Origin: CAYGLV01 sp964351025 | GTDB lineage: Bacteria > Actinomycetota > Thermoleophilia > Gaiellales > Gaiellaceae | DNA: 26,127 nt | Assembly (NCBI GenBank): GCA_964351025.1 | Contig: CAYGLV010000035.1 | Span: 1 to 26,127, forward strand | Reading direction: 5' to 3' | Part shown: positions 1 to 6,835 of the stretch, piece after piece | Numbering within the stretch: the first letter of the stretch is position 1 | Layout of the letters: the number at the start of each line of letters is the position of its first letter | Made by a program: the position numbers and the translations under genes | The notes under the pieces: model-generated | The model's database searches: none | What the model was told of the DNA's origin: nothing | What the model saw: only the letters and a program-made list of their open reading frames with translations

Positions 1-528
1 CTCGTGATGCTCACGCTCGGCACCGGCGTCGGCGGAGGACTCGTGCTCGGTGGCCGGCTCTACCGTGGTTGGGCGGAGCTCGGGCACATGGTGGTCGTCG
101 CGGGCGGGCCGCCCTGCTTCGGCAGCTGCGGCGGTCACGGCCACCTCGAGGCCTTTGCGTCCGGGCAGGCGGTCGACAGGCTCGCAGCGGCGGAGCTGGG
201 CGACGGAGCGACGGCGCACGATCTCGTGGAGGCCGCCCGGGCCGGCGGCGGACGCGCGGCCGAGCTGCTCGCCGGGGTGGGGCGGCTGCTCGGTGTCGGC
301 ATCGGCTCCCTGATCAACATCTTCGATCCGGATGTCGTCGTCGTCGGCGGCGGCTTCGGTGCGGCGGCGGGCGAGCTCGTGCTGGCGCCGGCCCGGGAGG
401 CCGCCGTGGAAGAGGCACTCGCCCCTGCGGCGGAGCGCGTACGCATCGTCAACGCGGAGCTCGGTTCGGCCGCGGGCCTGGCCGGTGCCGGCCTCGTCGG
501 CTTCGAAGCCCTCGACGGCGAGCGTTGA
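1..528 (+). CDS. ROK-family glucokinase, 3' part only
   Basis: This is the C-terminal part of a ROK sugar kinase, most likely a glucokinase that phosphorylates glucose with ATP in the cytoplasm. The reading frame is open to the left edge, so the N-terminal ATP-binding DxGxT region lies outside the window. Visible signatures are TLGTGVGGG near the start, the E-x-GH motif (ELGHM), a Cys/His cluster followed by GHLE, and near the end the family segment LINIFDPDVVVVGGG. The metal-binding cluster reads PCFGSCGGHGHLE rather than the common CxCGxxGCxE, so the spacing differs and a His replaces a Cys. The rsmI start follows the stop by 10 bases. No DNA-binding domain can be judged because the N-terminus is missing, but a kinase is more likely than a repressor. 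Confidence 0.85.
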   Translation, partial: LVMLTLGTGVGGGLVLGGRLYRGWAELGHMVVVAGGPPCFGSCGGHGHLEAFASGQAVDRLAAAELGDGATAHDLVEAARAGGGRAAELLAGVGRLLGVGIGSLINIFDPDVVVVGGGFGAAAGELVLAPAREAAVEEALAPAAERVRIVNAELGSAAGLAGAGLVGFEALDGER

Positions 529-538
529 GGGGCTGCTG

Positions 539-1342
539 ATGCCTCTCGCCGTCTGCGCCACGCCGATCGGCAACCTCGAGGACGTGACGCTGCGCGTCCT
601 GCGCGAGCTCACAGAGGCCGAGCTCGTGCTCTGCGAGGACACCCGCCGCACGCGGATCCTGCTCGACCGGCACGGGATCCAGGCGCGGACGCTCAGCTAC
701 CACGGGCACAACGAGGCGGCGCGGACGGCGGAGCTGCTGCCGCGCCTGCTCTCGGGTGAGCGCGTCGCTCTCGTTTCGGACGCCGGCCTGCCCGGGGTGA
801 ACGACCCGGGCGCGCGGCTGATCGCCGCCGCGCTCGAGGCAGGAGTGCCGGTGACTGTCCTGCCGGGGGCGTCCGCCGTGGAGACCGCGCTCGTCGCGAG
901 CGGCTACGCGGCCGAGCAGTACCGCTTTCTCGGCTACCTCCCGCGCGGGGCCGCAGCGCTCGCCTCGACGTGGCAGGAGCTCGCACGCTGGCGGCACCCG
1001 GCGGTCGCCTTCGAATCGCCGAAGCGGCTGCCTGCGACTCTGCGCAGTCTTGCAACGGCCCTGCCCCAGCGGCAGATCGCCGTCTGCCGGGAGCTGACCA
1101 AGGCTTTCGAGGAGGTTGTGCGCGGTAGCGCCGCAGAGGTCGCCGCCCGCTTCCCGGAGCCGCCGAAAGGCGAGGTCACACTCGTGCTCGGCCCCGGGGA
1201 GGTGACCGGCCCGGACGAGGGCACGGCAGTCGCCGCCGTCACGGAGCTCGTTGCGGCCGGAGTGCCCCGCCGGCAGGCCGCCGACCTCGTCGCCCGGCTC
1301 ACCGGGGCCACGCGCAACCGCCTCTACCGCGGCTCTCTGTAG
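539..1342 (+). CDS. rsmI: 16S rRNA (cytidine-1402-2'-O)-methyltransferase RsmI
   Basis: RsmI 2'-O-methylates C1402 in the decoding centre of 16S rRNA using S-adenosylmethionine. The protein has 267 residues, slightly shorter than the E. coli enzyme. The family pattern is clear: ATPIGNLEDVTLR at the N-terminus, CEDTRRTRILL, the loop SDAGLPGVNDPG, PGASAVETAL, FLGYLPR, FESPKR, CRELTKAFEEVVRG and GEVTLVLGP. The ATG at 539 is chosen because it begins just before the conserved ATPIGN strand and is preceded by GAGGGG; the upstream in-frame extension only shadows the glucokinase gene. It is probably co-transcribed with the kinase upstream. The next gene has its own candidate promoter. Confidence 0.95.
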   Translation: MPLAVCATPIGNLEDVTLRVLRELTEAELVLCEDTRRTRILLDRHGIQARTLSYHGHNEAARTAELLPRLLSGERVALVSDAGLPGVNDPGARLIAAALEAGVPVTVLPGASAVETALVASGYAAEQYRFLGYLPRGAAALASTWQELARWRHPAVAFESPKRLPATLRSLATALPQRQIAVCRELTKAFEEVVRGSAAEVAARFPEPPKGEVTLVLGPGEVTGPDEGTAVAAVTELVAAGVPRRQAADLVARLTGATRNRLYRGSL

Positions 1343-1348
1343 TCGGGA

Positions 1349-1377
1349 TTGACAACGTCCGGTGGCGTTGCTACCGT
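1349..1377 (+). promoter_or_regulatory. Candidate sigma-70-type promoter for the M23 gene
   Basis: A perfect TTGACA -35 box (1349-1354) is followed after 17 bases by TACCGT (1372-1377), which fits the TAnnnT pattern of actinobacterial -10 boxes. It lies in the 74-base gap after rsmI, and a strong ribosome-binding site (GAGGAGGAAAG) sits just before the ATG at 1417. The prediction is by eye only. Confidence 0.5.
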
Positions 1378-1416
1378 TGCGCTTCCTGTTCTCTAATCTG
1401 ACAACGAGGAGGAAAG

Positions 1417-2808
1417 ATGCGACGCCTCGCCTGCACCGGCGCGCTCGCCCTGCTCGCGCTCGCCCCGGCGGCGCAGGCGTGGACGTGGCCGGTTTCCGGG
1501 CCCGTGTTGCGCCCGTTCACGCTCGGCGATGATCCGTACTCCGGGGGCCAGCACCGAGGGCTGGACATTGGCGCCTCCGGCTCCGGCGACCTCGTCCGCG
1601 CCCCGGCGGCCGGAACCGTCACGTTCGCGGGGACCGTGCCGACGAGCGGGAGGTCGCTCACGATCCAGACCGCCGACGGCTACGCCGTGACGCTCACACA
1701 TCTGGGAACGATCGGGGTTCTCAAGGGCGTCGTCGTCGAGGAAGGGGCCGCCGTCGGAACGGTCGGGCCGACCGGGGAGCCTGAAGTCGTCGGTCCGTAT
1801 GTCCACCTCGGTGTCCGGGTCGCTGCGAACCCGCAGGGCTACATCGACCCGCTCTCCGTGCTGTCGCCGCCGGTCGTGGCCGTGCCCGCGCCGGCGCCCA
1901 CAGACCCGCCGGCCGAGCCTGTTCCGCCCCCGCTCGCCGCGGATCCGCCGGCCGCGGCCTCGCCTCCGGTTGCACCACCGGCCGAGGCCGTGCCCGCGCC
2001 CGCGCCGGCAGCCCCCGTCCCGGTCGGTTCGCTCGCTCCTCCGCCGGACGCGGTGCTCGCGCCGCCGGCCGCTCCGCCGGAGAGCGAGCAGCCCTCGGCG
2101 GCAGAGCGACCCGTCGAGGAGGCGGAGCCGGAGCCGCTCACGCTCGGCCGCAGCGGAGCCACTCTGGCTCGTGTCGTCGGGGCGGCCGTCCCCGCGCTCG
2201 AGCCGGCCGCCGCCCCGGCGGCGCAGCGGCCCCGCCCCGTCCCAGCCGTGCGTCGCCTGCGGCCCATGCCCACGATCCGCATAGTGGGCAGTCGGCCGGC
2301 GTTGGAGCGTCCGCTGCCCGTAGCCCCGCGTCGGACAAGGGCCGCACAGCCGGCCGTCGCGCCCTCGACGGACCTCCACGACCGGGCGGTGCCGGAAACC
2401 CCTGTCGCTGCAGACGGTCGCCGGAGCCCGTTGCCGGTCGCGCTCACGGTGCTTGGGCTACTCGCCGCGGCGGTTCTGCCCGCCCGGGCGGCCGTGAGGC
2501 GACTCCCTATCATTGGCCGGGATGACGTACTACCTGACAACACCGATCTACTACGTCAACTCGACGCCGCACATCGGCCACGCGTACACGACGATCGCAG
2601 CCGACATCCTCGTTCGGCATCACCGCCAGCGCGGCGAGGACACGTTCTTCCTGACCGGGGTGGACGAGCATGCGGAAAAGGTCGCGCGAGTGGCCGCCGA
2701 GCAGGGGCTCGCCCCGAAGGAGTACGCCGACCGGATCGTCGAAGCGTGGCGAGCGCTGCCGGCGCGTCTGAACGCCTCCGTGGACTTCTTCATCCGGACG
2801 AGCGATGA
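1417..2808 (+). CDS. Secreted M23-like (LytM-fold) peptidase protein, Pro/Ala-rich, with one C-terminal membrane segment
   Basis: A signal peptide (residues 1-21, ending AQA) precedes an M23/LytM domain at about 22-145. The zinc motif HxxxD is present (H46, D50), as are THLG (H95) and a final H130. The first His of the usual HxH is replaced by Tyr (Y128-V-H130), so the protein may be non-catalytic, like EnvC-type activators of cell-wall hydrolases. Residues about 150-330 are rich in Pro, Ala and Glu, a likely wall-spanning linker, followed by a hydrophobic segment at about 339-356 and basic residues. The frame then runs on for 287 bases inside metG, and that tail looks like a shadow. The true end is probably near 2497, where a TGA occurs in another frame, so a frameshift or base error is likely. 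The start is certain: ATG behind GAGGAGGAAAG. Confidence 0.75.
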   Translation: MRRLACTGALALLALAPAAQAWTWPVSGPVLRPFTLGDDPYSGGQHRGLDIGASGSGDLVRAPAAGTVTFAGTVPTSGRSLTIQTADGYAVTLTHLGTIGVLKGVVVEEGAAVGTVGPTGEPEVVGPYVHLGVRVAANPQGYIDPLSVLSPPVVAVPAPAPTDPPAEPVPPPLAADPPAAASPPVAPPAEAVPAPAPAAPVPVGSLAPPPDAVLAPPAAPPESEQPSAAERPVEEAEPEPLTLGRSGATLARVVGAAVPALEPAAAPAAQRPRPVPAVRRLRPMPTIRIVGSRPALERPLPVAPRRTRAAQPAVAPSTDLHDRAVPETPVAADGRRSPLPVALTVLGLLAAAVLPARAAVRRLPIIGRDDVLPDNTDLLRQLDAAHRPRVHDDRSRHPRSASPPARRGHVLPDRGGRACGKGRASGRRAGARPEGVRRPDRRSVASAAGASERLRGLLHPDER

Positions 2809-4045
2809 CGGTCACAAGGCGTTCGTGCAGGAGTTCCTGCAGCGGGTCCATGACAACGGCGACGTCTACCAGGATGTCTACGCCGGCCTCTACTGCGTCG
2901 GTTGTGAGGCGTTCAAGACCGAATCCGAGCTCGTGGACGGCAAGTGCCCGGACCACGAGGTCGAGCCCGAGTGGATCGAGGAGAAGAACTACTTCTTCCG
3001 GCTGTCGGCCTACCAGGAGCGGCTGCTCGCGCTCTACGACGAGCGACCCGATTTCGTGCTGCCGGGCTTCCGCTACAACGAGGCGCGGAGTTTCATCGCA
3101 GGCGGGCTGCAGGACTTCTCGATCAGCCGCGCGGGCCAGTCCTGGGGCATCCCGATCCCGTGGGACCCGGAGCAGGTCGCCTACGTCTGGGCCGACGCCC
3201 TCGTCAACTACCGCAGCGCGCTCGCGTACGCGCGGCCGGGCGAGGATCTCGCGGGGCGCTACTGGCCGCATGTCCGCCACCTGCTCGCGAAGGACATCCT
3301 GCGCTTCCACTGCGTCTACTGGCCTGCGCTGCTGCTCTCGGCGGGCTACGAGCCGCCCGCGCAACTCTACGTTCACGGCTACCTGAACCTCGACAAGCGC
3401 AAGATCTCGAAGTCGCTCGGCAACGTCGTCGACCCTCTCGGCCTGATCGACGTCTACGGCGCCGATGCGGTCCGCTTCTGGGCGGTGCGTTCGGTCTCGT
3501 TCGGCCAGGACGGCGACGTTTCGCTCGACTCGTTGCACGAGCGCTACGAGCGCGAGTTGGGTAACGACCTCGGCAACCTGCTGTCGCGCACGACGGCGAT
3601 GATCGCCCGCTACCGCGACGGCACGCTCGGCGCCGGTCCCGGCGGCTCGGCCGAGCTCGCCGAGGCTGCTGCCGCGCTGCACCGCGATGTGCCCGGACAG
3701 CTCGACGCCTTCGACCTGACGGGTGCGCTCGAGCGGATCTGGGATGTCGTGCGCGGGCTCAACCGCTACGTCGAGCAGACCAAGCCGTGGGAGCTGGCGA
3801 AGGATCCGGCGCGTGCGAGCGAGCTCGACGGGGTCCTCTACGGCCTTGCCGACGGCCTGCGCGGCGTCGCCGTTGCGCTCGCCGCGTACATCCCGACCAC
3901 GGCGGCGCAGATCCTCGCCGCCCTCCGGCAGCCGGCCGACGTGGGTTGGGACGGCGTTCTGCCGGGCCGCGCGGTCGCCGTTTCCGGGATCGAGGCGGCC
4001 GTGCCGCTCTTCCCGCGCATCGATCCTCCCACCGCCGCGTCGTGA
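2522..4045 (+). CDS. metG: Methionyl-tRNA synthetase
   Basis: A class I aminoacyl-tRNA synthetase that charges tRNA-Met in the cytoplasm. The 507 residues show the HIGH motif (H17-H20), the KMSKS loop as KISKS (294-298), and a single zinc knuckle with C125, C128, C142 and H145, the C/C/C/H arrangement known from Thermus-type MetRS. The C-terminal half is the helical anticodon-binding domain, including NDLGNLLSR and the QTKPWELAKD segment. There is no extra C-terminal EMAP/OB-fold tRNA-binding domain, so this is the short form. The ATG at 2522 is preferred to TTG at 2513, because MTYYLTTPIYY is where the family usually starts. Its stop overlaps the tatD start (GTGA). Confidence 0.96.
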   Translation: MTYYLTTPIYYVNSTPHIGHAYTTIAADILVRHHRQRGEDTFFLTGVDEHAEKVARVAAEQGLAPKEYADRIVEAWRALPARLNASVDFFIRTSDDGHKAFVQEFLQRVHDNGDVYQDVYAGLYCVGCEAFKTESELVDGKCPDHEVEPEWIEEKNYFFRLSAYQERLLALYDERPDFVLPGFRYNEARSFIAGGLQDFSISRAGQSWGIPIPWDPEQVAYVWADALVNYRSALAYARPGEDLAGRYWPHVRHLLAKDILRFHCVYWPALLLSAGYEPPAQLYVHGYLNLDKRKISKSLGNVVDPLGLIDVYGADAVRFWAVRSVSFGQDGDVSLDSLHERYERELGNDLGNLLSRTTAMIARYRDGTLGAGPGGSAELAEAAAALHRDVPGQLDAFDLTGALERIWDVVRGLNRYVEQTKPWELAKDPARASELDGVLYGLADGLRGVAVALAAYIPTTAAQILAALRQPADVGWDGVLPGRAVAVSGIEAAVPLFPRIDPPTAAS

Positions 4046-4788
4046 TCGACACGCACGCGCACCTGGACGCGTGCGCAGAGCCGGCGGAGGCGCTCGTCGC
4101 CCGAGCGCGCGCGGCGGGCGTGACGCGCATCGTGACCGTGGGAACCGGGATCGACTCGTGCCGGGCGGCGCTCGCGCTCGCCGCTGCGCACGAAGGCGTC
4201 TACGCAGCGCTCGGGATCGACCCTCACCAGGCCTCCTCGCCCGAGGCGGGTCGGCTGGACGAGCTGCGTGCCTTGCTCGCCGGCTCGAAGGCGGTCGCGG
4301 TAGGGGAGACCGGCCTCGACGGCTTCCATCACTTCGCCGATCCCGCCGACCAGCACCGCCTCTTCGAGGCGCACCTCGCGCTCGCCGAGGAGCTCGGCAA
4401 GCCGCTCGTCGTCCACAGCCGCGAGGCGGACGCCGAGACGGAGGCCGCGCTCGCCGGCTTCGCCGGCACGGTCGTGCTGCACTGCTTTTCGCAGCCCGGG
4501 CTGCTGGCGGCGGCGCTCGAGCGTGGCTACTACCTCTCGTTCGCGGGCAACGTGACCTACCCACGTGCAACCGAGCTGCGCGAGGCCGCGGCGCGCGTGC
4601 CGGCCGACCGGATCCTCGCCGAGACCGACAGCCCGTACCTTGCTCCGCAGGGGTTGCGCGGGCAGCCGAACGAGCCGGCCAACGTCGCCCGCACGCTCGC
4701 CGTCCTCGCCGAGGCGCGCGGCGAGGACCCGGTCGAGCTCGCGGCGCGGATCGACGCCAACGCAACCGCCGCCTTCCGCCTGCCGTGA
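4042..4788 (+). CDS. tatD: TatD-family metal-dependent hydrolase (DNase/proofreading exonuclease type)
   Basis: A TIM-barrel metallohydrolase of the TatD/YcfH family, whose characterised members are metal-dependent 3' exonucleases acting on DNA (and possibly RNA). The 248 residues carry all the usual landmarks: THAHLD at the N-terminus, GETGLD (metal-binding Glu), VVHSREAD, HCFS and ETDSPYLAPQ. The GTG start at 4042 overlaps the metG stop as GTGA and places the metal-binding HAH at residues 5-7, as in homologues. The metG-tatD-rsmA-ispE order is a familiar bacterial arrangement, and all three junctions here are GTGA overlaps, so translation is probably coupled. The exact substrate of this member cannot be read from sequence. 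Confidence 0.92.
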   Translation: MIDTHAHLDACAEPAEALVARARAAGVTRIVTVGTGIDSCRAALALAAAHEGVYAALGIDPHQASSPEAGRLDELRALLAGSKAVAVGETGLDGFHHFADPADQHRLFEAHLALAEELGKPLVVHSREADAETEAALAGFAGTVVLHCFSQPGLLAAALERGYYLSFAGNVTYPRATELREAAARVPADRILAETDSPYLAPQGLRGQPNEPANVARTLAVLAEARGEDPVELAARIDANATAAFRLP

Positions 4789-5552
4789 GCGTGTTCCCGA
4801 AGAAGGCCCTCGGCCAGCACTTCCTCGCCGATCGCAACATTCTCGGCGTGATCGGCCGGCTCGCGGAACTCGAGCCGCGTGATGTCGTGCTCGAGATCGG
4901 CCCCGGCCTCGGCGTCCTGACCCGCTACCTCGCCGAGCGCGTCGCGCACGTGCATGCGGTCGAGCTCGACCGCTCGCTCGAGCCTCGCCTGCGCGATCTG
5001 CCCGCAAACGTCGCCGTGCTCTGGGGAGACGCGCTCGCGCTCGATCTCGTCGGGCTGGAGCCGCCCGCGGCAAAGCTCGTCGCGAACCCGCCCTACAACA
5101 TCGCCACACCGGTCGTCGTCGAGAGCCTCGACGGCCTCCCGGCGGTCGGTCTGTGGTGCGTCATGGTGCAGCGCGAGGTCGCCGACCGCTTCTTTGCCGA
5201 GCCGAGGACGAAGGCTTACGGCGCCGTCTCGGTGCTCATCCAGCTCTGTGCGCGGCGCACCGGCTTCCACCCGGTCTCCCGCACGGTCTTCCGGCCGCCC
5301 CCGAATGTGAACTCGGCGCTGGTCGCCTTCCGCCGGATCGAGGCGCCCCCCGACTTCGTGCGCGTCAAGAGCATCGTCGAGGCGGCGTTCGCCCACCGGC
5401 GCAAGACGCTGCCGAACTCGCTGGCGCTCGCCGGGACAGCGAGCAGGGAGGAGGCTGAGCACGCGCTGGCCACGCTCGGACGTGCGCGCTCGTGCCGCGC
5501 CGAGGAGCTCGAGCCGTCGGAGTTCGTCGCGCTCGCCGAGGCTCTGCCGTGA
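4785..5552 (+). CDS. rsmA: 16S rRNA (adenine-1518/1519-N6)-dimethyltransferase RsmA (KsgA)
   Basis: RsmA/KsgA dimethylates two adjacent adenines in the 3' terminal hairpin of 16S rRNA during small-subunit maturation. The 255 residues show the N-terminal KKALGQHFLAD, the SAM-binding EIGPGLGVLTRYL, and the catalytic NPPYNIATPV (motif IV, NPPY). Also present are MVQREVADRF, the VFRPPPNVNSALV segment and AFAHRRKTL in the C-terminal domain. The GTG start at 4785 overlaps the tatD stop (GTGA); another GTG two codons on (4791) is possible but would break the overlap pattern. Kasugamycin resistance would be the usual phenotype of loss, by family knowledge. Confidence 0.95.
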   Translation: MSVFPKKALGQHFLADRNILGVIGRLAELEPRDVVLEIGPGLGVLTRYLAERVAHVHAVELDRSLEPRLRDLPANVAVLWGDALALDLVGLEPPAAKLVANPPYNIATPVVVESLDGLPAVGLWCVMVQREVADRFFAEPRTKAYGAVSVLIQLCARRTGFHPVSRTVFRPPPNVNSALVAFRRIEAPPDFVRVKSIVEAAFAHRRKTLPNSLALAGTASREEAEHALATLGRARSCRAEELEPSEFVALAEALP

Positions 5553-6361
5553 GGCAGGCGCTCGCCGCTGCGAAGATCAACCTCGCACTCGTCGTCGGCC
5601 CGCTGCGTGAGGACGAAAAGCACGAGGTGGCAACGGTGCTCCAACGCGTCGATCTGGCCGACCGCGTCTCCGTGACGACCGCCGACCGGCTCGAGGTGAC
5701 GGGCTTCGCCGAGGACACGCTCGTCCGGCGCGCGCTCGAGGGCTTGGCGGCGGCCGCCGGCGTCGAGGCGCGCTTCGCCGCCCGGATCGACAAGCGGATC
5801 CCCGTCGCTGCCGGGCTCGGCGGTGGCAGCTCGGACGCCGCGGCCGCGCTTCGGCTTGCGAACGAGCTGCTGCCGCAACCGCTGGCCGCCGGCGAGCTGC
5901 GCCGTCTCGCGGCCGAGCTCGGCTCCGACTGCCCGTTCTTCCTCGCGAGCGGCCCGCAGCTCGGGACCGGCGACGGCTCAGAGCTCACCCAGCTCGAGCT
6001 TCCGCAGGACTACTTCGTGCTGCTCGTGCTGCCGGAGGGCGCGCGCAAGGTGTCGACCGCCGAGATCTACGGCCACTTCGACGAGCGAGGCGGAGGGCGG
6101 GGGTTCGAAGAGCGGCGGGCCCAGCTCGAGCGGGCGCTCGCTTCCGTCACCCACGAGGGCGACCTCGCCGCACTGCCTCCGAACGACCTCGCCTCGTCGC
6201 CGCTGGCGGCCGACCTGCGCGGCCTTGGGGCTTTCCGCGCGGATGTCTCGGGGGCCGGTCCGGTCGTCTTCGGCCTCTTCTTCCACCACCGGCAGGCCAA
6301 GGTGGCGTGCAGCGCACTCCGGGGCCGAGGGCAGGTCTGGTTGACGGCTCCGGCGTGGTAG
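5549..6361 (+). CDS. ispE: 4-diphosphocytidyl-2-C-methyl-D-erythritol kinase IspE
   Basis: A GHMP-superfamily kinase that phosphorylates CDP-methylerythritol in the non-mevalonate (MEP) isoprenoid pathway. The 270 residues include the N-terminal AKINLALVV, the glycine-rich ATP loop PVAAGLGGGSSDAAAALR, and SDCPFFLASG with the expected Asp. Toward the C-terminus lies SGAGPVVFGLF, the GHMP C-terminal motif. The substrate-binding segment usually written DGYHE reads DEKHEV here, keeping His and Glu but not Gly-Tyr. The GTG start overlaps the rsmA stop (GTGA), and the protein begins immediately before the conserved AKINL strand, so the start is well supported. It is the last of the tightly overlapped chain. 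Confidence 0.93.
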   Translation: MRQALAAAKINLALVVGPLREDEKHEVATVLQRVDLADRVSVTTADRLEVTGFAEDTLVRRALEGLAAAAGVEARFAARIDKRIPVAAGLGGGSSDAAAALRLANELLPQPLAAGELRRLAAELGSDCPFFLASGPQLGTGDGSELTQLELPQDYFVLLVLPEGARKVSTAEIYGHFDERGGGRGFEERRAQLERALASVTHEGDLAALPPNDLASSPLAADLRGLGAFRADVSGAGPVVFGLFFHHRQAKVACSALRGRGQVWLTAPAW

Positions 6362-6371
6362 GTTTGACGAG

Positions 6372-6728
6372 GTGGCCGAGGTGCGGATGATCGAGCACGG
6401 GAGCACGCGCTCGAGCCGGTGGCTGCACGACCGCCGGACCCGGCTTGCGCTGTGGATCGCGATCGCCGAGGGCGTCCTCGTCGCGGTGGGCGTGATCCCC
6501 TGGCTCGTGGCGATCCTCGTCGCGGCTCTCGTCCTCGTCGGCTATTTCGCGTGGGCCCGCCGACAGAGCTCCGAGAACGTGCGCGCGGCGTCGTGGGTGC
6601 TCGCTGTCTCGCAGGCGCTGGTCGCGCTCGTGCCGGTGCTCGTGATCGTCGTCGGTGCGCTTGCGCTGATCGCCGTCGCGGCCCTCGCCGTGCTGGCTCT
6701 CGTCCTCCTCTTCAGCGAACGCCGGTAG
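6372..6728 (+). CDS. Small integral membrane protein, function unknown
   Basis: I do not recognise a characterised family. The 118 residues begin with a short hydrophilic, basic N-terminus (about 1-24, with RSSRWLHDRRTR). Three to four hydrophobic stretches follow: roughly 25-45, 46-62, and a long one at about 74-113 that could span twice. It ends SERR, so positive charges flank the membrane segments. The start is GTG at 6372; an ATG at 6387, preceded by GAGGTG, would shorten it by five residues. It lies 10 bases after ispE, so it probably shares that transcript. Its composition matches the neighbours, and it does not look like a shadow because the opposite strand is mostly the tRNA artefact. 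Role unknown. Confidence 0.6.
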   Translation: MAEVRMIEHGSTRSSRWLHDRRTRLALWIAIAEGVLVAVGVIPWLVAILVAALVLVGYFAWARRQSSENVRAASWVLAVSQALVALVPVLVIVVGALALIAVAALAVLALVLLFSERR

Positions 6729-6745
6729 ATTGAGCACGCAAGCCT

Positions 6746-6819
6746 TGGGGCGTGGCCAAGCGGTAAGGCAACGGGTTTTGGTCCCGTGATCCCAGGTTCG
6801 AATCCTGGCGCCCCAGCCA
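6746..6819 (+). tRNA. tRNA-Gln (anticodon UUG), CCA encoded
   Basis: A full cloverleaf can be drawn. The acceptor arm pairs TGGGGCG with CGCCCCA, followed by discriminator G and a genome-encoded CCA (6817-6819). The anticodon stem ACGGG/CCCGT encloses TTTTGGT, giving anticodon UUG for glutamine. The T arm is CCAGG-TTCGAAT-CCTGG. The total is 74 bases including CCA. A TAnnnT box (TAGATT, 6726-6731) lies 15 bases upstream, overlapping the stop codon of the preceding gene, and could be its -10. glmU starts only 16 bases after CCA. Confidence 0.97.
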
Positions 6820-6835
6820 TTCCCGACACGCCAAC

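Noticed and set aside
1861..2250. Pro/Ala-rich repeats of the M23 protein as a possible tandem DNA repeat
   Set aside because: The repetition is compositional (GCG/CCG codons), without a fixed period.
2510..4840. 776-codon minus-strand frame opposite metG and tatD
   Set aside because: The plus strand carries complete MetRS and TatD motifs; the minus product is Arg/Ala-rich shadow.
6542..6829. Minus-strand frame across the tRNA with the phrase GAPGFEPGITG
   Set aside because: This is the well-known artefact of translating the reverse complement of a tRNA; the plus-strand cloverleaf explains it.
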